64,000 nucleotides of DNA from positions 22,560,414 through 22,624,413 of the forward strand of contig CP141134.1 in NCBI GenBank assembly GCA_035236585.1. The letters are read 5' to 3'. Under the pieces are notes generated by a model. That model was not told the DNA's origin. It saw only the letters and a program-made list of their open reading frames with translations, and ran no database searches. Of the stretch, positions 1 to 12,370 are shown one piece after another. The position numbers were made by a program, and so were the translations under genes. Positions within the stretch are counted from its first letter, which is position 1; every line of letters starts with the position of its first letter. This DNA is from Warburgia ugandensis. Lineage: Eukaryota > Streptophyta > Magnoliopsida > Canellales > Canellaceae.

Positions 1-1797
1 GAGTTCCAAGCCATCACCAGAGATGAGGCCGACTAGAATCACTAAATCGAGACAAGCACAAATCAAGACCTCAAGGGATTTGAGCAATTTGTACCCTTCT
101 TAAATGTAAATAGAAGAGAAAATTAATGCATGATAACGCTTGAAGGGTTTCACTACAAATCAAGCTCAATCTGAATCATGCTAGAGAGGAAGAAGCACAG
201 AAACACACCTTAGAAGTAAGATCTACAAAACTCTATTCTTGATTTTAGATTTTTAGTTACATCCATACAGTTTCATGCTAAATTTAGATTTTTGAAATGA
301 TCTACTCATTCATTTCTTAATTCAAGCTTAAAAATAAGTAAATACATATTGATATAGTTTGAATTTGATTAATATTGTTGACCTAGGCTAGAAACCAATC
401 AGACAATCTATGCCATCTGATCTGTCACTATTCCAATAGTAACTTTGTGATGTCTAATCAATGATCAGACATACAAATGAGTTTTGAAACACTAAATTAA
501 CTAGTATAAACAAAAAAGTTGAAAATTTTAGATGGAAATTGATCAAATGATCTCCAATTCCCGATCGAATAGTAAAGGAATAAGGACCTGACAATGTCTG
601 ATCAGTGATCAGATGCTACCATTATGTATCCTGACCTTTATTAAGTAAAAATACTCTAAAAATTTTAAGATCAGGGCATAAGAAAAACACAAACAATGGT
701 GACCATGACCTAGCTAACTAAGCAATGCAAATTCTAAGGAAAAATGACCTAAAGGTAACTTCATGAGGAGAACTAATAAATAACTTTAAATCCATAGGCT
801 AAATGCATTACATGCTAAAGAAAATGAATGAAGCAATACTACACCTAAGGGAATATAAACCCAAATAGAAGGCATGTTGCACTTGGCCTAGGATAGACTC
901 AAAGCATTAGCTAATCTACTTAAAGCTTCCAAATCAAATCAATAGGTAGTCAGAGTACATGCTTGATCACTTTGATAAGAATGACTTATAACACGTTTTT
1001 AGAAATGAATATGAACAAGATGCAACAAGACATACATGTAAGTTTACTACTGAATGCTTTAAGATGTGTCTCTTGATTGTCAAATGGAGTAGTTGCTTAC
1101 ATAAAATTAAATTGTTTCAGTCATATTTATATGAGTGCCAATGAATATGTACATACATGTGCTATGTGATGGTTAGAATCATGCAAGTTAACATTGCTTT
1201 ACTTATATACTAAGTAAACGACAATGTGTAGTAGAATGTGAATGATTATTGCAATGAGTAAGGCTCATTGTAAATTGTGATGATGCTTGTATGAATGGTA
1301 TATAAGTGATGGCTCTTTTACATTGTGCTTTGGACTTCAAAATTACTTGAGATTTATAATTTTCTATGATACACACATCATGTGCCTTCCTCTTTAAGTT
1401 TTAATTGCATGTTTTATTTGTATTGTTAGTCCATATTTATATGTTGTCCTTCATTGATAAGTTTAATTGCATGCTATGCTATGCTAGGTCTAGGTTTCAT
1501 TGCTTAAAGTTATTACATCTTTAGAATAGTTTATTTAGTTTCTAGGTTTAGTTTTAGGAAAGTTTAATTTTAAAAATATCTATACTTACAAAATGTTTTA
1601 TCTAATTTGCTTTTGGTTTATTTGCCACCTACGTCATATCGATTTGCTTTCTTTAAATGGATTACATGGACATTTTTATATCTCATTTTTCTAATATCAT
1701 TATTCTCTTGTTTGTGCTAAACATGGAATAAGAAAAATATTAAAATAAACAATATGGGCAAATGAAGAGCACAAACGAGAGGTCAACATGAACAGTA
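1..1797. other. No gene seen; AT-rich intergenic or old repeat
   Basis: I see no convincing coding sequence, RNA gene or element boundary here. Short phrases around 400-640 (clusters of gatcag and gatc words, for example near 595) resemble phrases in the LTR relic near 8000, so part of this stretch may be very old LTR sequence. That resemblance is weak and only by eye. Confidence 0.4.
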
Positions 1798-2937
1798 TGT
1801 GATGACCCAGCTTTTTTAATATACTTTTAAATCATTTTTAAATAAGTCATGATCCTTTGTAATGAAAATTTATTTTTGAAAAATAAATAACATTATATTT
1901 TCTTTAAGAAAACACTTTATGAAAAACCCAGCGTGTCATAAATTTCACAAATACTTGATTTAATGGTGAAATAAACATTCCATTTTCACCAAAAATTCAA
2001 CAGAGTTTCCTATGTTTTCCAAACATTAATGTTAAATGCATATGATGCAACAACACCTAATAATTTCATGAGTATCATCAACACACTTGAAGACTCTGTC
2101 TCCACACCCATGAGACTTAGACTTTCAAAAAGTTTAAAAGAAGCAACAATTTTAAGCAAACAAATATTAAAATGTTACTATTTACCCAAAATCTCAACCA
2201 ATCGTAGTCCATAGTCCATTATACTCATTCCATATAGTATATAAGTCCAAGTCATAAGGAAAGTTCAAAGTTTAACAGCTATACAGTTCAAATAGAATCC
2301 ATAGTTCAAAATGTGTTTAGAAATATACGTTAGTAAAGCTAGCTCATACTACCTTAGTCCTTGTCAAGCTCTCTCCTTCATAAGACTTGTCTACTTCTTT
2401 AAAATTAAAAGCTGCTCCTAATTACTTCTTTGGATCTAAGATATTGTAAACACTAGAATATCTCAGTAAGCTATGCTTGTGTAGGTGTCTAGCATTAGAT
2501 TTAATATTTAACAATTGCAACTAAGCATAAGTAATCATTTCCATGTATGCAAAATGATAGTGTTAAATTATGTAAATGTGCAAATTATCAGTTATAATTC
2601 AAGCATGAGATTTCAATAACATCATATGATTGAAATTCACATTTTTTACAAAATCATTTTAGAAAGTAACAATGCACTTGAAAAATCATAAATGCATACA
2701 CTACTTACAAAAGTATAAAGTTTCATGAGTAGAAAATTATTCAATCCCACAAATTTCAACAGCATTTTAACAATTGCACCTTTGTCCTGAGTACTCACAC
2801 CAACATCTAGGCATTGTCATGCCATATCAATACAGGGACTTATCACCCCATTTGGCTCATAGCACCAGGTCACATCCACAAATAAGAAAGAAACTCATGG
2901 ACCACTTAACATCCGCAACCCTAATTTAGTCCGACTA
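1798..2937 (-). mobile_element. Large-LTR relic, first part (3' end of a minus-oriented LTR)
   Basis: The + strand begins TGTGATGACCC, matching the TGTGACGACC end shared by the intact large LTRs at 20774, 44126, 48976 and 57320. The stretch then has the same AT-rich layout as the LTR at 20774. It stops exactly where the solo LTR 2938-5381 was inserted, and its sequence resumes at 5387. No coding sequence is visible. The five bases before it (CAGTA) have no matching partner at the decayed right end, so its boundaries are less certain than those of the other LTRs. Confidence 0.6.
2933..2937. repeat. Target-site duplication GACTA, left copy
   Basis: GACTA immediately precedes the TG of the solo LTR. 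The identical copy is at 5382-5386 immediately after its CA. Confidence 0.9.
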
Positions 2938-5381
2938 TGTAATGCCTGAGCAATTTATGCTATTTTTAACAAAAATTGGACATTCTATGGGAAATAAACT
3001 GTGTTGGATGTTTTACTTTATTTAAAATAGTAAATTAAGGAATTTGTGAGGAAACTTGGTACCATTAGATTTTACTCGAAAAATGGAATCCAACGCCTCA
3101 AAGAACGCTGAAAATAGAGTTCGTATGAAGAAGTTACTGTCGTTTAAAGATCAGGGGCAATTCTGTAATTTAAATTAAAAAACAAAAAAGATAGAAAACG
3201 CAGGGGCATTTTGATAACGGCACCCCCTATTGTCTTCCTCTTGATTTCTCCAGAAACCCTCCTCTCCTGATTTTTTCAGAAGAATCTGCCACTGCCATTG
3301 GCAGCACGGCCATTGTAAGGCTATAAAAGCCCTATCTCCCCCTCTCTAAAACACAGTTTTTCCAGTCATTTGGGGCTAGGGTTTCTGGCAAAAATCTGAA
3401 ACCCAGTTTCCTTGCATTTTTCGGCAACGGCCAGGCCTGAGTCAGGCCAGCCATTCTCCCCAATCCCCTCTCTTCTCTTTTTTGGTCTTGCTCGACAATG
3501 GGGTTTTTCCCCTTCTTCATGGGTTCTGGACAACACAGATTTCTGGCGGAGGGAAACACACCACCGGCGATAGGCGCTCCCCAGGCTGCCGAGGTAAGCC
3601 TGTCCTTCCCTCTCTTGTGGGTTATTCTTCCTTTCAAGCTAGATCCATGCTGGATCTAGTGTTTCCAGCCGGCCTTTCCCCAGCCGGGTTTTCCAACTGG
3701 AGAAGACGAAGTTGGTTCCAGCCGGCCCTGTATGAACCAGGCGTCCCAGGGACGCCATGCTCCACGTGCGCCTGGGACAGGGTCCCTGGGATGGGTTCCA
3801 AGCATATGATAGTGCGTACACTGTCCCTGGTGCGGCCTTCAGGTGAGCGCACGACGTGGGGCATGGGTCCTAACTCGATCAGGATGCATGGGGTGCCCTG
3901 GGAGCTGAAACTCGCCATGCTACACCAAAGGTGCGTCCGTACGATGCCATCCAGGATGCGTGTCATAGCACGTCGCTTGAGCATGCATGTGCGCGTGCAA
4001 AACGCAGTCCCTAGCACGGCCTTTGGGCGTGCACGCACGTGAGCCGATCGCGATTCAACCAGGATGCACGGGTGTCCTGGGAACTAGGACACGCGGACCT
4101 AATGAGACTTTAAAGTTAGGATCAGAAGATAATTTATAGAGTTTAACTATTGAATAGTAGGTCCATATCATAAGATCTAGCCTGACAATAAATTAGCATA
4201 TAAATGAATTCAGCATGCATATGATAAATATATTATGCATAGACATGCTTTGCAAATAATTGCATATATTGCATGATTTGTGAGTATTGAGTTTTTGTAA
4301 AAATTGCATGTCCTTGAGGGTTACCAAAAGACGCTAGGATGCCCAAAAGATGCTGGGTAGGCAGTTGTGAGGGACCCAAAGAGGACAAGTTTTGAAAAAG
4401 AAATTTTTGCTTGTTTGATCGAATGTGATTTTGGCTAGTAAGCTCGTGGGCGCTATGCCGAGAGGTCTGGGTTGGCCTCTCAGCCTCTACCACTATTAGG
4501 TGGAACAGGTACCACACCCAAAAAGAGCATGTCCCTATGTCGACTGCATGTGGTACAGGGGGCTACCACTGGTGTCACGGCACTGGGTCGATATGTCATA
4601 TGCCCCGTGGAGGCTATGACCGAGCGTCCCTAGGTACCTGGGGACCACATGGTGGCTAGGTCGTGGGCATAGTGGGCCCTATGATTTGAGGATTTGCTTG
4701 CATTGTATATGGCATGACATGAGGTTGGTCGACCATACCATATATCCATGAGTTGGATTTAGTGGAGCATCTTATGCATATCATTATGTTTATGATATAT
4801 ATATGATACTTTCGACTTAGATTATGCGATTCTTTAAGTCGTCAGTATTCCAATTTAACAATGGTTTTTAATATCGATATTGAACATGATTGTTTGAATA
4901 TGCACATGTTTTAAAGAGCATATGATTTTAAACACAACATGCATTGTAAAACTAGTAGTGATAGACTTCTACTAAGTATAGTATATACTCACCCAATCCT
5001 TAACATTTTTCAGGATAGCTCCATTCACGAGTAGAGGATGTCTATGTTAGTGCTACGAGCAAGAAAAATCAAAGGGAGACAATTATACATGTAAGTAAAC
5101 ACTCTACCCTTTGGACATGTATTTGTATTTATTTACCGTTGGGCTGTAAGCTGTGACTGGATAGACCTGGGAAAAACATTTATGATTTCTGAAGTTTTTC
5201 AAAGACTACTTTGATTGTTGTGAAAGCAAATAACACTCAGGGTTTTCAAAATGAGTTTAAAACTAAAGATTTTTCTCTGCATTGCATGGTTTTCATAAAA
5301 TGGTTTTCAAATAGGGATGCATCCCGCCTTAAGAATTAGATATTGCATTTAAAAAAGCATGGGAAAACCCGGGTCGTCACA
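2938..5381 (+). mobile_element. Solo LTR, 2.44 kb, TSD GACTA
   Basis: The element starts TGTAATGCC and ends GGGTCGTCACA, so it has TG...CA ends. It is flanked by a perfect 5-bp duplication GACTA at 2933-2937 and 5382-5386. It is homologous along its length to the two LTRs of the large element at 44126-59919, in the opposite orientation. A TATAAAAG box at 3322-3329 is followed by a CT-rich start region, which places U3 at about 2938-3350 and leaves roughly 2 kb of R/U5. A GC-rich patch lies at about 3640-4080. Open frames at 3332-4042 lie on both strands of this patch, show no recognisable domain and are probably compositional. No internal region or partner LTR is present, so it is a solo LTR, probably left by LTR-LTR recombination. 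Confidence 0.92.
3322..3329 (+). promoter_or_regulatory. TATA box of the solo LTR
   Basis: TATAAAAG within ggctataaaagccc, followed by ctccccctctc. The same site recurs at the matching place in the LTR at 44126-46862 (46461-46468, minus strand) and as a mutated version in the LTR at 57320-59919, which supports it as the ancestral LTR promoter. Confidence 0.6.
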
Positions 5382-5386
5382 GACTA
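5382..5386. repeat. Target-site duplication GACTA, right copy
   Basis: Right-hand partner of the duplication at 2933-2937. Rejoining the sequence across the solo LTR restores a continuous older LTR relic. Confidence 0.9.
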
Positions 5387-5985
5387 TATGCTCAGCTGTT
5401 GATATCATAATGGGGAGACTATGATCCACACCATATGGGGATGTGAATCAACACCACGTGGGGCCTTCCCATCATACCTACACTGGAAAAAGTCAATCCT
5501 AGTTGTAACAGGTGTCTAAACTTTCAATAATGGGTGGTCTACCCTACTACCCTCTTTGCACAATGTCCGTCAGGCGAATGTGCTTGTCTATAACAAATCA
5601 TCAAAAAATAATGCAATAAATCTAGTACCTCCACACTCTATGAGACTCATCAGTCACATACTAATCATCTTTCAAATCAAACTGTAGGATACTTAAATCC
5701 ATACTTATGAAAAAGTAATACTTGTCATCATGCTAATTTATAGCTCATAATTAGAAAATACATAGTGGATTAAACCAAAATTGTAGGCAATTTAGAGTTA
5801 AATACTTTGATAAAGTTTTGACAACTTAACCATAATTGTAATAATTTTGAATGTGACAATTCTCATAAATAAAATTAGGATTTCAGTCATTTGAACACGA
5901 TTAGTTCAAGTAGAAAACACTTAGTGTTAGAACACCTACTTAAAACCACAGTCCCAATTACTCACAAAGACTCCACAAAACATAA
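5387..5985 (-). mobile_element. Large-LTR relic, second part
   Basis: Continuation of the relic that starts at 1798 after the solo LTR is removed. It holds a block with the words cacaatgtcc and gaatgtgct, similar in place and composition to about 21900-22000 of the LTR at 20774. From 5540 to 5985 it is repeated imperfectly at 7225-7670. Confidence 0.55.
5540..5985 (+). repeat. Imperfect direct repeat, left copy (about 440 bp)
   Basis: Long matching stretches are shared with 7225-7670, including the words atgagactcatcagtca and tccatacttatgaaaaa. The two copies flank an Athila-like LTR fragment. By eye they agree at roughly four bases in five. Confidence 0.75.
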
Positions 5986-5989
5986 ACAA

Positions 5990-7222
5990 AAGAGAGCAAA
6001 GATGGCTGTAGGAAGAAGGCGTCCTCCTCCCCAATGGAGGAGGCATCTTTTTCTAGAGTGGAAAAAGTTTTCTTTTCTTTTTTTTTTGCTTGGATGTTGC
6101 TGGGTTTTTATGCTTATTCTCATAATTTTTCTAGGTTGCCCTAATGCTTAGTATGGTGGGGATTAAAGTATTCCAAATTGAATGTCTAGGATGGGGGAAA
6201 AGTTACGATATCGAATAGGAAGTTGAGTGGAAGGAGGTGACTTTATTAAGGAGGTGAGTAGGTGGAAGATGCCACCCTTTTAGGAAGGCGCTCTCCCTGC
6301 TTCCAAAATCATTGAAACACCTATGTTTTACGAAGGTGGGTGGAGATTGGTTGGGAAAGACATGGGGGGTGTTAGGTGGAGAGATTTGCTTAGTTGGGAA
6401 ATTTCCTAAGAGGTGGAATGAGATAGAGTTTTGGAAATTCGTAGAGCATCTTAAGGGTGAGGTGAAAATTAAGAAAAAAAGTGGGGCAAAATGAGAAAAA
6501 CACAAAAAATTGAATGCTCTTATCCCATTGGTCCACATGCCATCTTATTCTAATAGATTTTCCTTAATTATCTTCAAAATATCTCATGAATAACTCTCTT
6601 GAATCTCCTTCAATCCTAGCATTCCATTTAGCTTAGCTTTATGGTTTAGATGGCTAACTTTGAAGGTTCCATTGGCTAGTCTTCATGGCTGGATCTGAAA
6701 GATTTCTTGACTTGGTTTCAAGGCTTATTGGCTTGAATTCCTTAGCTTGCCATCTTCTTTCATGGCTCATATAGCTTAGGTTGCTTAAGTGGCTTCCATG
6801 CAAAGGTAGTGGGTATGCATGGCTTACTTCATGGGCCCACTTTGGCCATATTTAGCTCCTTTAATCACATCCATTATTGGTCCACAAGATATTCTTGACC
6901 TTTGGTTTATATTGAAGTGATGAGTTTGAGGCTTTGACTCAATCTTTTGATCTTGATTTTCAATTCCATTCTGATCAATCTTGGCCGTTGGATCACCATC
7001 TTACTTCCTACAAAAAGTGAAAAAATCTAATTAAATCTTATAAAAGCATTTTTAGTCACGTACTTACCCTTGGTCTAGCTTCTAAACCTACAAAATAACA
7101 ACTTTTTCTTCATTAGGTAAAAAATGCATGTGTTACGAATTTTGTTTTAAAAATCCTAAGTTACCCCTATAAGTTGTAACACATGGGTAACTAATTCCAT
7201 GGATTTTATGCAAAATTAAATA
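5990..7222 (-). mobile_element. Truncated Athila-like LTR
   Basis: Read on the minus strand the fragment begins TATTTAATTTTGCATAAAA, matching the start TGTTTAATTTTGCATAAAA of the LTR at 28420-29079 with the TG decayed to TA. It shares with the LTRs at 36606 and 60691 the motif around the words gtgttac/gttata and cacatgcattttt (7110-7190), and the gccacc-ccttt block at about 6270. The R/U5 end with its gatcgacctc motif is missing, so it is truncated at about 5990. The small open frames at 5891-6538 lie in it and have no recognisable domains. Confidence 0.6.
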
Positions 7223-7224
7223 CT

Positions 7225-7670
7225 TATTATCCAGCCCTACTACTCTCCTAGCACAGTGTCCACCAGGAGAATGTGCTCGTTCATCGAAAAACAATGCGAT
7301 AAATCCCGTACCTCTATACTCTATGAGACTCATCAGTCATGTACTAATCATCTTTGAAATCAAACCACAGGATACTTAAATCCATACTTATGAAAAATTA
7401 ATACTTATCATCATGCTATTTACTGAGTTCATAATTAGAACATACACAATGGATTAAACCAAACCTATTGGCAATTTAAAGCTAAATACTTTGATAAAGT
7501 TCTGATGATCTCAACCATAATTATAATAAATTTCAAAGTGACAATTTTCATAAATAAAATTAGGATTTGATTCATTTGAAAATGATTAGTTCAAAATTTA
7601 GTTCAAGTAGAAAACATGTAATGCTAGAACACCTACCTAAACATGTAGTCCCAATTACTTCCAAAATCAA
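7225..7670 (+). repeat. Imperfect direct repeat, right copy (about 440 bp)
   Basis: Partner of 5540-5985, in the same orientation and order. It is far too long and too diverged to be a target-site duplication of the LTR between them, so segmental duplication or unequal recombination inside the older LTR relic is more likely. Confidence 0.75.
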
Positions 7671-8743
7671 TAGAATCAACTAATCTTAACCTCTATACAA
7701 ATCTGGGAAAACAATGCATTCAACATCATCAATTAACTCTCATCGATTCATCAGATTATAAATTTAATAGTTGAATGGCCCTTGGTGCATTATTTAATTT
7801 GTAGATTATTCTAAATTATACATCTATAGTTCTAAATACTTGGAATTCATGTTCTGGTCCATGATTCCTGTTAGAACCCTTTGATCTGATGATTCAATGA
7901 TCATATCATATATTACATGTTTGGATCTAGTGAATCAATATTATAATATATATTTTTTTCTTAAGTTTTAAATAATTTAAAGGTCAATAAGTGTAATGGC
8001 AATGTCTAATCATCGATCCGATGTGCCATGCTTAAATTCCAACAATGATTGATAGGATGATCGAGATCATCCTTTCATTTTTAAACTTGGATTAACAATC
8101 TCTATCAGATTTGAGCTATTCTAAGCCTATATTCATGCATTCCTAAACACATATTAAGAAATTGATCATTAGATCTTACAAAATCATGAATTGCTAATAG
8201 CATATCAAGAGTAGATATGACTTTGAACAGCCAAATCATCTCAAATCTAAGATTCAACATTTTTTTATGCGCATAAAGGACCAAAATACGCCCAGGGCTT
8301 GTTTTTCATCCAAAAACTCCAGGTTGTTGGCATTCGTTGACTGTTGCCGAAGAAGATGACCGGTGTAGTCACTGCAAGTGACTACTTTCTTAATAGATTT
8401 CAACATTAAAACATGGGAAATATAGGTCGAAGTTTCACCTACACTGCTCTAATGTTTGATGAAGATATGATGTTGTTTGATGTCAAAAAATGTCAAAAAT
8501 GGGATGTCTATCACCAGAGCTTTTAGAGTTGTTGGTGTCCAATTTTTAGCTCCAATTCTCCCTCTTTTATTTTTCGATTTTGACTATTTTTTAGGGCTTT
8601 TGTTCATGTGCCTATGCTAAAGAGAATGACCAGTTTAGATCTATGATTTGAGCTATCTTTATCTCCAGTGTTGGCTTGTAAATTCAACCACCCACAAACT
8701 TTGTTCTTTCCCTCGCCAACGTGGTGAGTTTTTAGGAAACTAG

Positions 8744-8746
<3 letters not shown>

Positions 8747-8789
<43 letters not shown>
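8747..8789. repeat. (TC)n microsatellite
   Basis: About 21 uninterrupted TC units inside the LTR relic, at the place where the related LTR at 20774 has a shorter tctctctc tract (about 23880). Confidence 0.95.
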
Positions 8790-8794
<5 letters not shown>

Positions 8795-8959
8795 CTCTTC
8801 TCCTCTTTCTTCTTCCCCTTCTATTCTTTTTCATTAGGTAATAGTCATGGAAAACCCTATTGTTTCCTCCTATGAGAGGGGGTTCCAATATCAATTTGGC
8901 CCCCTCCTTAAGTAAGTAAATTTTTTTTAAGGATATTACTAACCACTAATCAAAAGAAA

Positions 8960-11060
8960 AAGGCAAGAGGGCAAATAATAATGGAAAATGTTACCAAGAG
9001 AAAGTCAAAGGGAATTAAAGAAACTATCCAATATAATAGGAGGACCAAAAGATAGGTAAGAATACAACCTATTATAGTAGTTTTCTCTACTCCATATTAA
9101 GTAATCACAATTGATGATTAAAGACTTGTACTATCCTCAACAAAAGATTCAATATGGAAAATGGTGAAGGTATGTAAATATTAATAACATGTACTATATA
9201 ATTTACAACATACATTACTTTTAAACATAGTAATTTCCTATGTACTTTGCAAACTACCTTTGACATACTTGAGCAGAAGAAGACGTGTGCTTTACAAGGA
9301 GATTGTGAGTAATAGAGAAAATGGAAGAACTATTACATAGCTTCATTTGTTAATAATTCATCGAGACTCTACATAGAGCCTGCCATTTATTCTGATGTCA
9401 TTGACCAAGATGTGTGGAACGCATTTGCACAGAATTACACATCCATTGAATTTGAGGTGTACAAAAATAATGTTTCAGTTAATCAATTATATATAACTTT
9501 TGATTATTACACTTGATTACATATGTACAAATGTGCAGGCAAAGAGTGCAAGATGAGGAAAGGTGCATGAAACTAATATGTAGCACCACTTGTCTAGGTT
9601 GGGCTATGCTCATTTAAAAGAGTGCCAAGTAAGCATCTATGACAATTTATTCCTTTCAAATTAATGCTACTATAGTTTTATACATTTTGTTCTCTAACTA
9701 TAGTGTCTTTCTTGATAGCAAAAGAAAGTTGGGACTACAAAACCCATTAATCGCTCCAATCTTTGGAAGATGGTGCATTTGGTGGGCTGTACTGGCCAAA
9801 CATTCTAAGATGAAAGTACAAATTGCTTCTCTCATTATAGGTGGTTCCATCTATCTATTAATTTTATACAATTAATTAGATGACATGATCATGTCTTTAT
9901 AATTAAATTTTGCAGGACATTCTTATCCTAGATAGCCCAAGTACTGGAACTCTAAGTAGCACTACTGCCAACGATGACATCCCATATAGGCCTATGCACA
10001 ATAAGAAGGACCATCCTATTCAATTTAGGGGCATGGGGTGTGGAATTGTTCCTTCTAAATTCTTTGGTAAAAGTTTACCTACAGTTCAAGATTAAGGGGC
10101 CTACAATGAGTTGCTTGAGAAATAAAAACGAATTTATTTAGTTTTTCAATCCCCTACACATAATTCTTTCAATGCCCCTGTAGCTCCATCAAATGTCAAC
10201 TGCAATTGTCCAACTGAAGAAGTTCATGAAGGACAACTAGCACCTCAAGAAAAAGAAATTCTAACTAAGGAGGTATATATGTAAACAAAACTAAAAATTT
10301 TAAATGCCCATATGTAATATTTCTGTATCTCAACCTCTCTATCGTATATCTAACTTCCAAGTGGGTCAATGCCTATTTTTCCCTACATTCCCATTAAAAT
10401 ATTGTGGTAGTTGGTACCATGCCATGAACATCAATCAACCGTTTTGTATGGAATTTGTATGCTGCCACATATTAAGCAAGTGTCAATTACCATGGCTTTG
10501 GAAGCTAGTGCCAGCCTATCATTTCCCTTTAGAAATGAAAATTATTATAATCATTGAGGAGGTAGTTGTTTATCATGTCGCTGGTCCAAAGGCACTAGTC
10601 ATTTCCATAGAGTCCATGATATGTATCTTAACATACCACCTTCCTCGTCAATAATTTTTAGCTAAAGACCTTAATTTAATTATTTATTAACTTTATATGG
10701 TTAATTAACAACAACATGCATCATCAAGGTCGCCCACTATTACACCATCACCTATTATAGAACCAATAGAATAGATACTTGTATATATGTTTAGCTTCTT
10801 CATCATAAGTTAGGTCCTCTTAATTGATTAAGATTATTTAGCTAAATTTTTTGTACATCTTTTACAACAGCCATCTAAAGATTGTGTGGAAGTCCCACCT
10901 AACACACTTCGATCCTTAGGGTTAATCTACGGTCTCATCAATGAAGAAAGGGTAATCAACATCATACGAATCAAGAAGGGAGTGCTTGGTGATGACGTTG
11001 TTGAAGTGCAACTCATGACAAAGGACCTATTATGAGTTTGCCTATAAGATCAACTCGAGC
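8960..11060 (+). pseudogene. CACTA (En/Spm) accessory transposase relic, Transposase_24-like, copy 1
   Basis: Conceptual translation gives, in order and across frame breaks: a basic segment with RKWKNYY (about 9316-9336), a segment resembling the ArgXXLW motif of plant Ptta/En/Spm transposases (NRSNLWKMVHL, about 9749-9780), a segment with FRGMGCGIVPSKFFGKS (about 10024-10073) and a C-terminal block with VPPNTLRSLGLIYGLIN (about 10890-10942). A second diverged copy on the minus strand at 33590-35770 keeps the same blocks in the same order, including a conserved splice-donor-like AGGTAAGA at 9054-9061. Stops and frameshifts between blocks show that it is dead. The assignment to the En/Spm accessory family is from motif order and is moderately secure; that the two copies are homologous is clear. 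Confidence 0.65.
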
Positions 11061-12370
11061 ACCCTCAGATCATCTCTTATATGGGGTATATGCACATATT
11101 TGCTTATAAAATATTTAACATTATGTGTTATACTTTCATGGTATATGTAATAGTTATTTCTTTTATGCACTTTCTTGAATGGTGCAATTAGCCTTTTTGA
11201 GGTTGAGGGTATACTTTACCAATTCCTTGACCCTAACATCATTTGTGGAGCAGTAGAGCATTGGTTGATAGAGAGGTGTGTTGATAATATTTTATTAGGC
11301 TTCTTTCAGTGCTCTAAAGGATAGGGCTTAGTGATTCCCTATAATAGTGAGAAAGTTTTAATTTTCTTATATTTTTTGCTAACTTATTCTATACTTAGAG
11401 ATTGTCAACTTTAATTATAATTTATATGGATGTCTATATATGGCTCATTGCATGCTGCTCATTTTAGATGTGCACGATGAGTAGGCTTTCTTTTTTTATT
11501 CTTGTGGATCACACATCAGTCCCACACATGTAGAAATTATAAATAAGCAAGCTTTTATTCTTTTCGTATAGTATGCCTGAATAAATAATTTATTATTAAT
11601 CTATAATGCATTTGAAATTTAAATTTATATAGCATGGTTAACATGGACTAATATGACCAAGACTATACAACCACCGAAACTCATTAAAAAGAATGTTAGT
11701 GTATAGAAAAGAATTAATTACTCTATTTTGCAACCAATTAAACTTGCAATAACAAATGATATTTATGGATTCTTTTTGTTGTCCTTGTTGCTGATATATA
11801 TGTGGACCCTCATATTTGATAGTGTTTGTGTCTCCCAATTAAGAAAGGCAAGACACTTTTTACTTTTCATAGTCTTATATATTTTTGTATTTTTTTATGG
11901 ATCCAGCTAAAAGAATATGACTTGAATTAAGTATGCTATATTACAGGCTTTTGTGCTTTTTGAGTGGGTAAAAATGAAGAGTTACTCCAGAGTAAACATT
12001 AATGAAATACAAAGCGAATGAGCTTAGCATGTAATGACTTTCAATTAGAACACTTGGAGTAACTATATGAATGTAAAATACATAATGAAGTATTTCTTTC
12101 ATTCACTTGTATGGTTTTCATTATTTTCTTTGATATATATGTATTTTTTAAATGATGAATGAGCGAAAACATAGAGTGTTGGAGGAAAAAGAGTAAGTAT
12201 GGATGAAGTGAATTTGGAGCTTATAAATGAAGTGAATATGGGGGTTAGTTTTCATTATATTCATTGAGTATGCTGAAATGCCTGCACTTCTATTCAAATA
12301 TTTCTACTGTTATATTTCTATTATAATTGCTTCTTCCTCGTTTCCTTAGGCCACTTCTTCTTTCATGACT
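11060..12370. other. No gene seen
   Basis: AT-rich sequence downstream of the CACTA relic. Open frames at 11638-11910 are short, overlap on both strands and show no family motif. The only structure noticed is the 12140-12280 unit, listed separately. Confidence 0.4.
12140..12280 (+). repeat. About 130-bp direct repeat unit, copy 1
   Basis: Shares long exact runs with 13330-13460, for example gaagtgaatttggagctta followed by taaatgaagtgaatatgg. The two copies flank the copia gag relic. Confidence 0.85.

Larger units (their letters stand above)
7223..8935 (-). mobile_element. Large-LTR relic, third part, with decayed U3
   Basis: The block at 8550-8600 (tgactattttttagggctttt) matches about 23548-23575 of the solo LTR at 20774. 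The following CT-rich segment and the gaggggg-then-gcccc block at 8873-8905 match 23880-24090 of that LTR. About 400 bases of U3 that should follow are absent. The sequence ends near ggatattac at about 8930, resembling a decayed LTR terminus. The minus-strand frame across 8604-8894 is a translation of the CT repeat, not a gene. Confidence 0.55.

Noticed and set aside
3332-4042. Overlapping frames of 94-186 codons on both strands
   Set aside because: They lie in the GC-rich patch of an LTR, are open on both strands and recur broken in other copies. No domain is recognisable.
8604-8894. 96-codon minus-strand frame with an Arg-Glu string
   Set aside because: It is the translation of the (TC)n repeat in an LTR relic.
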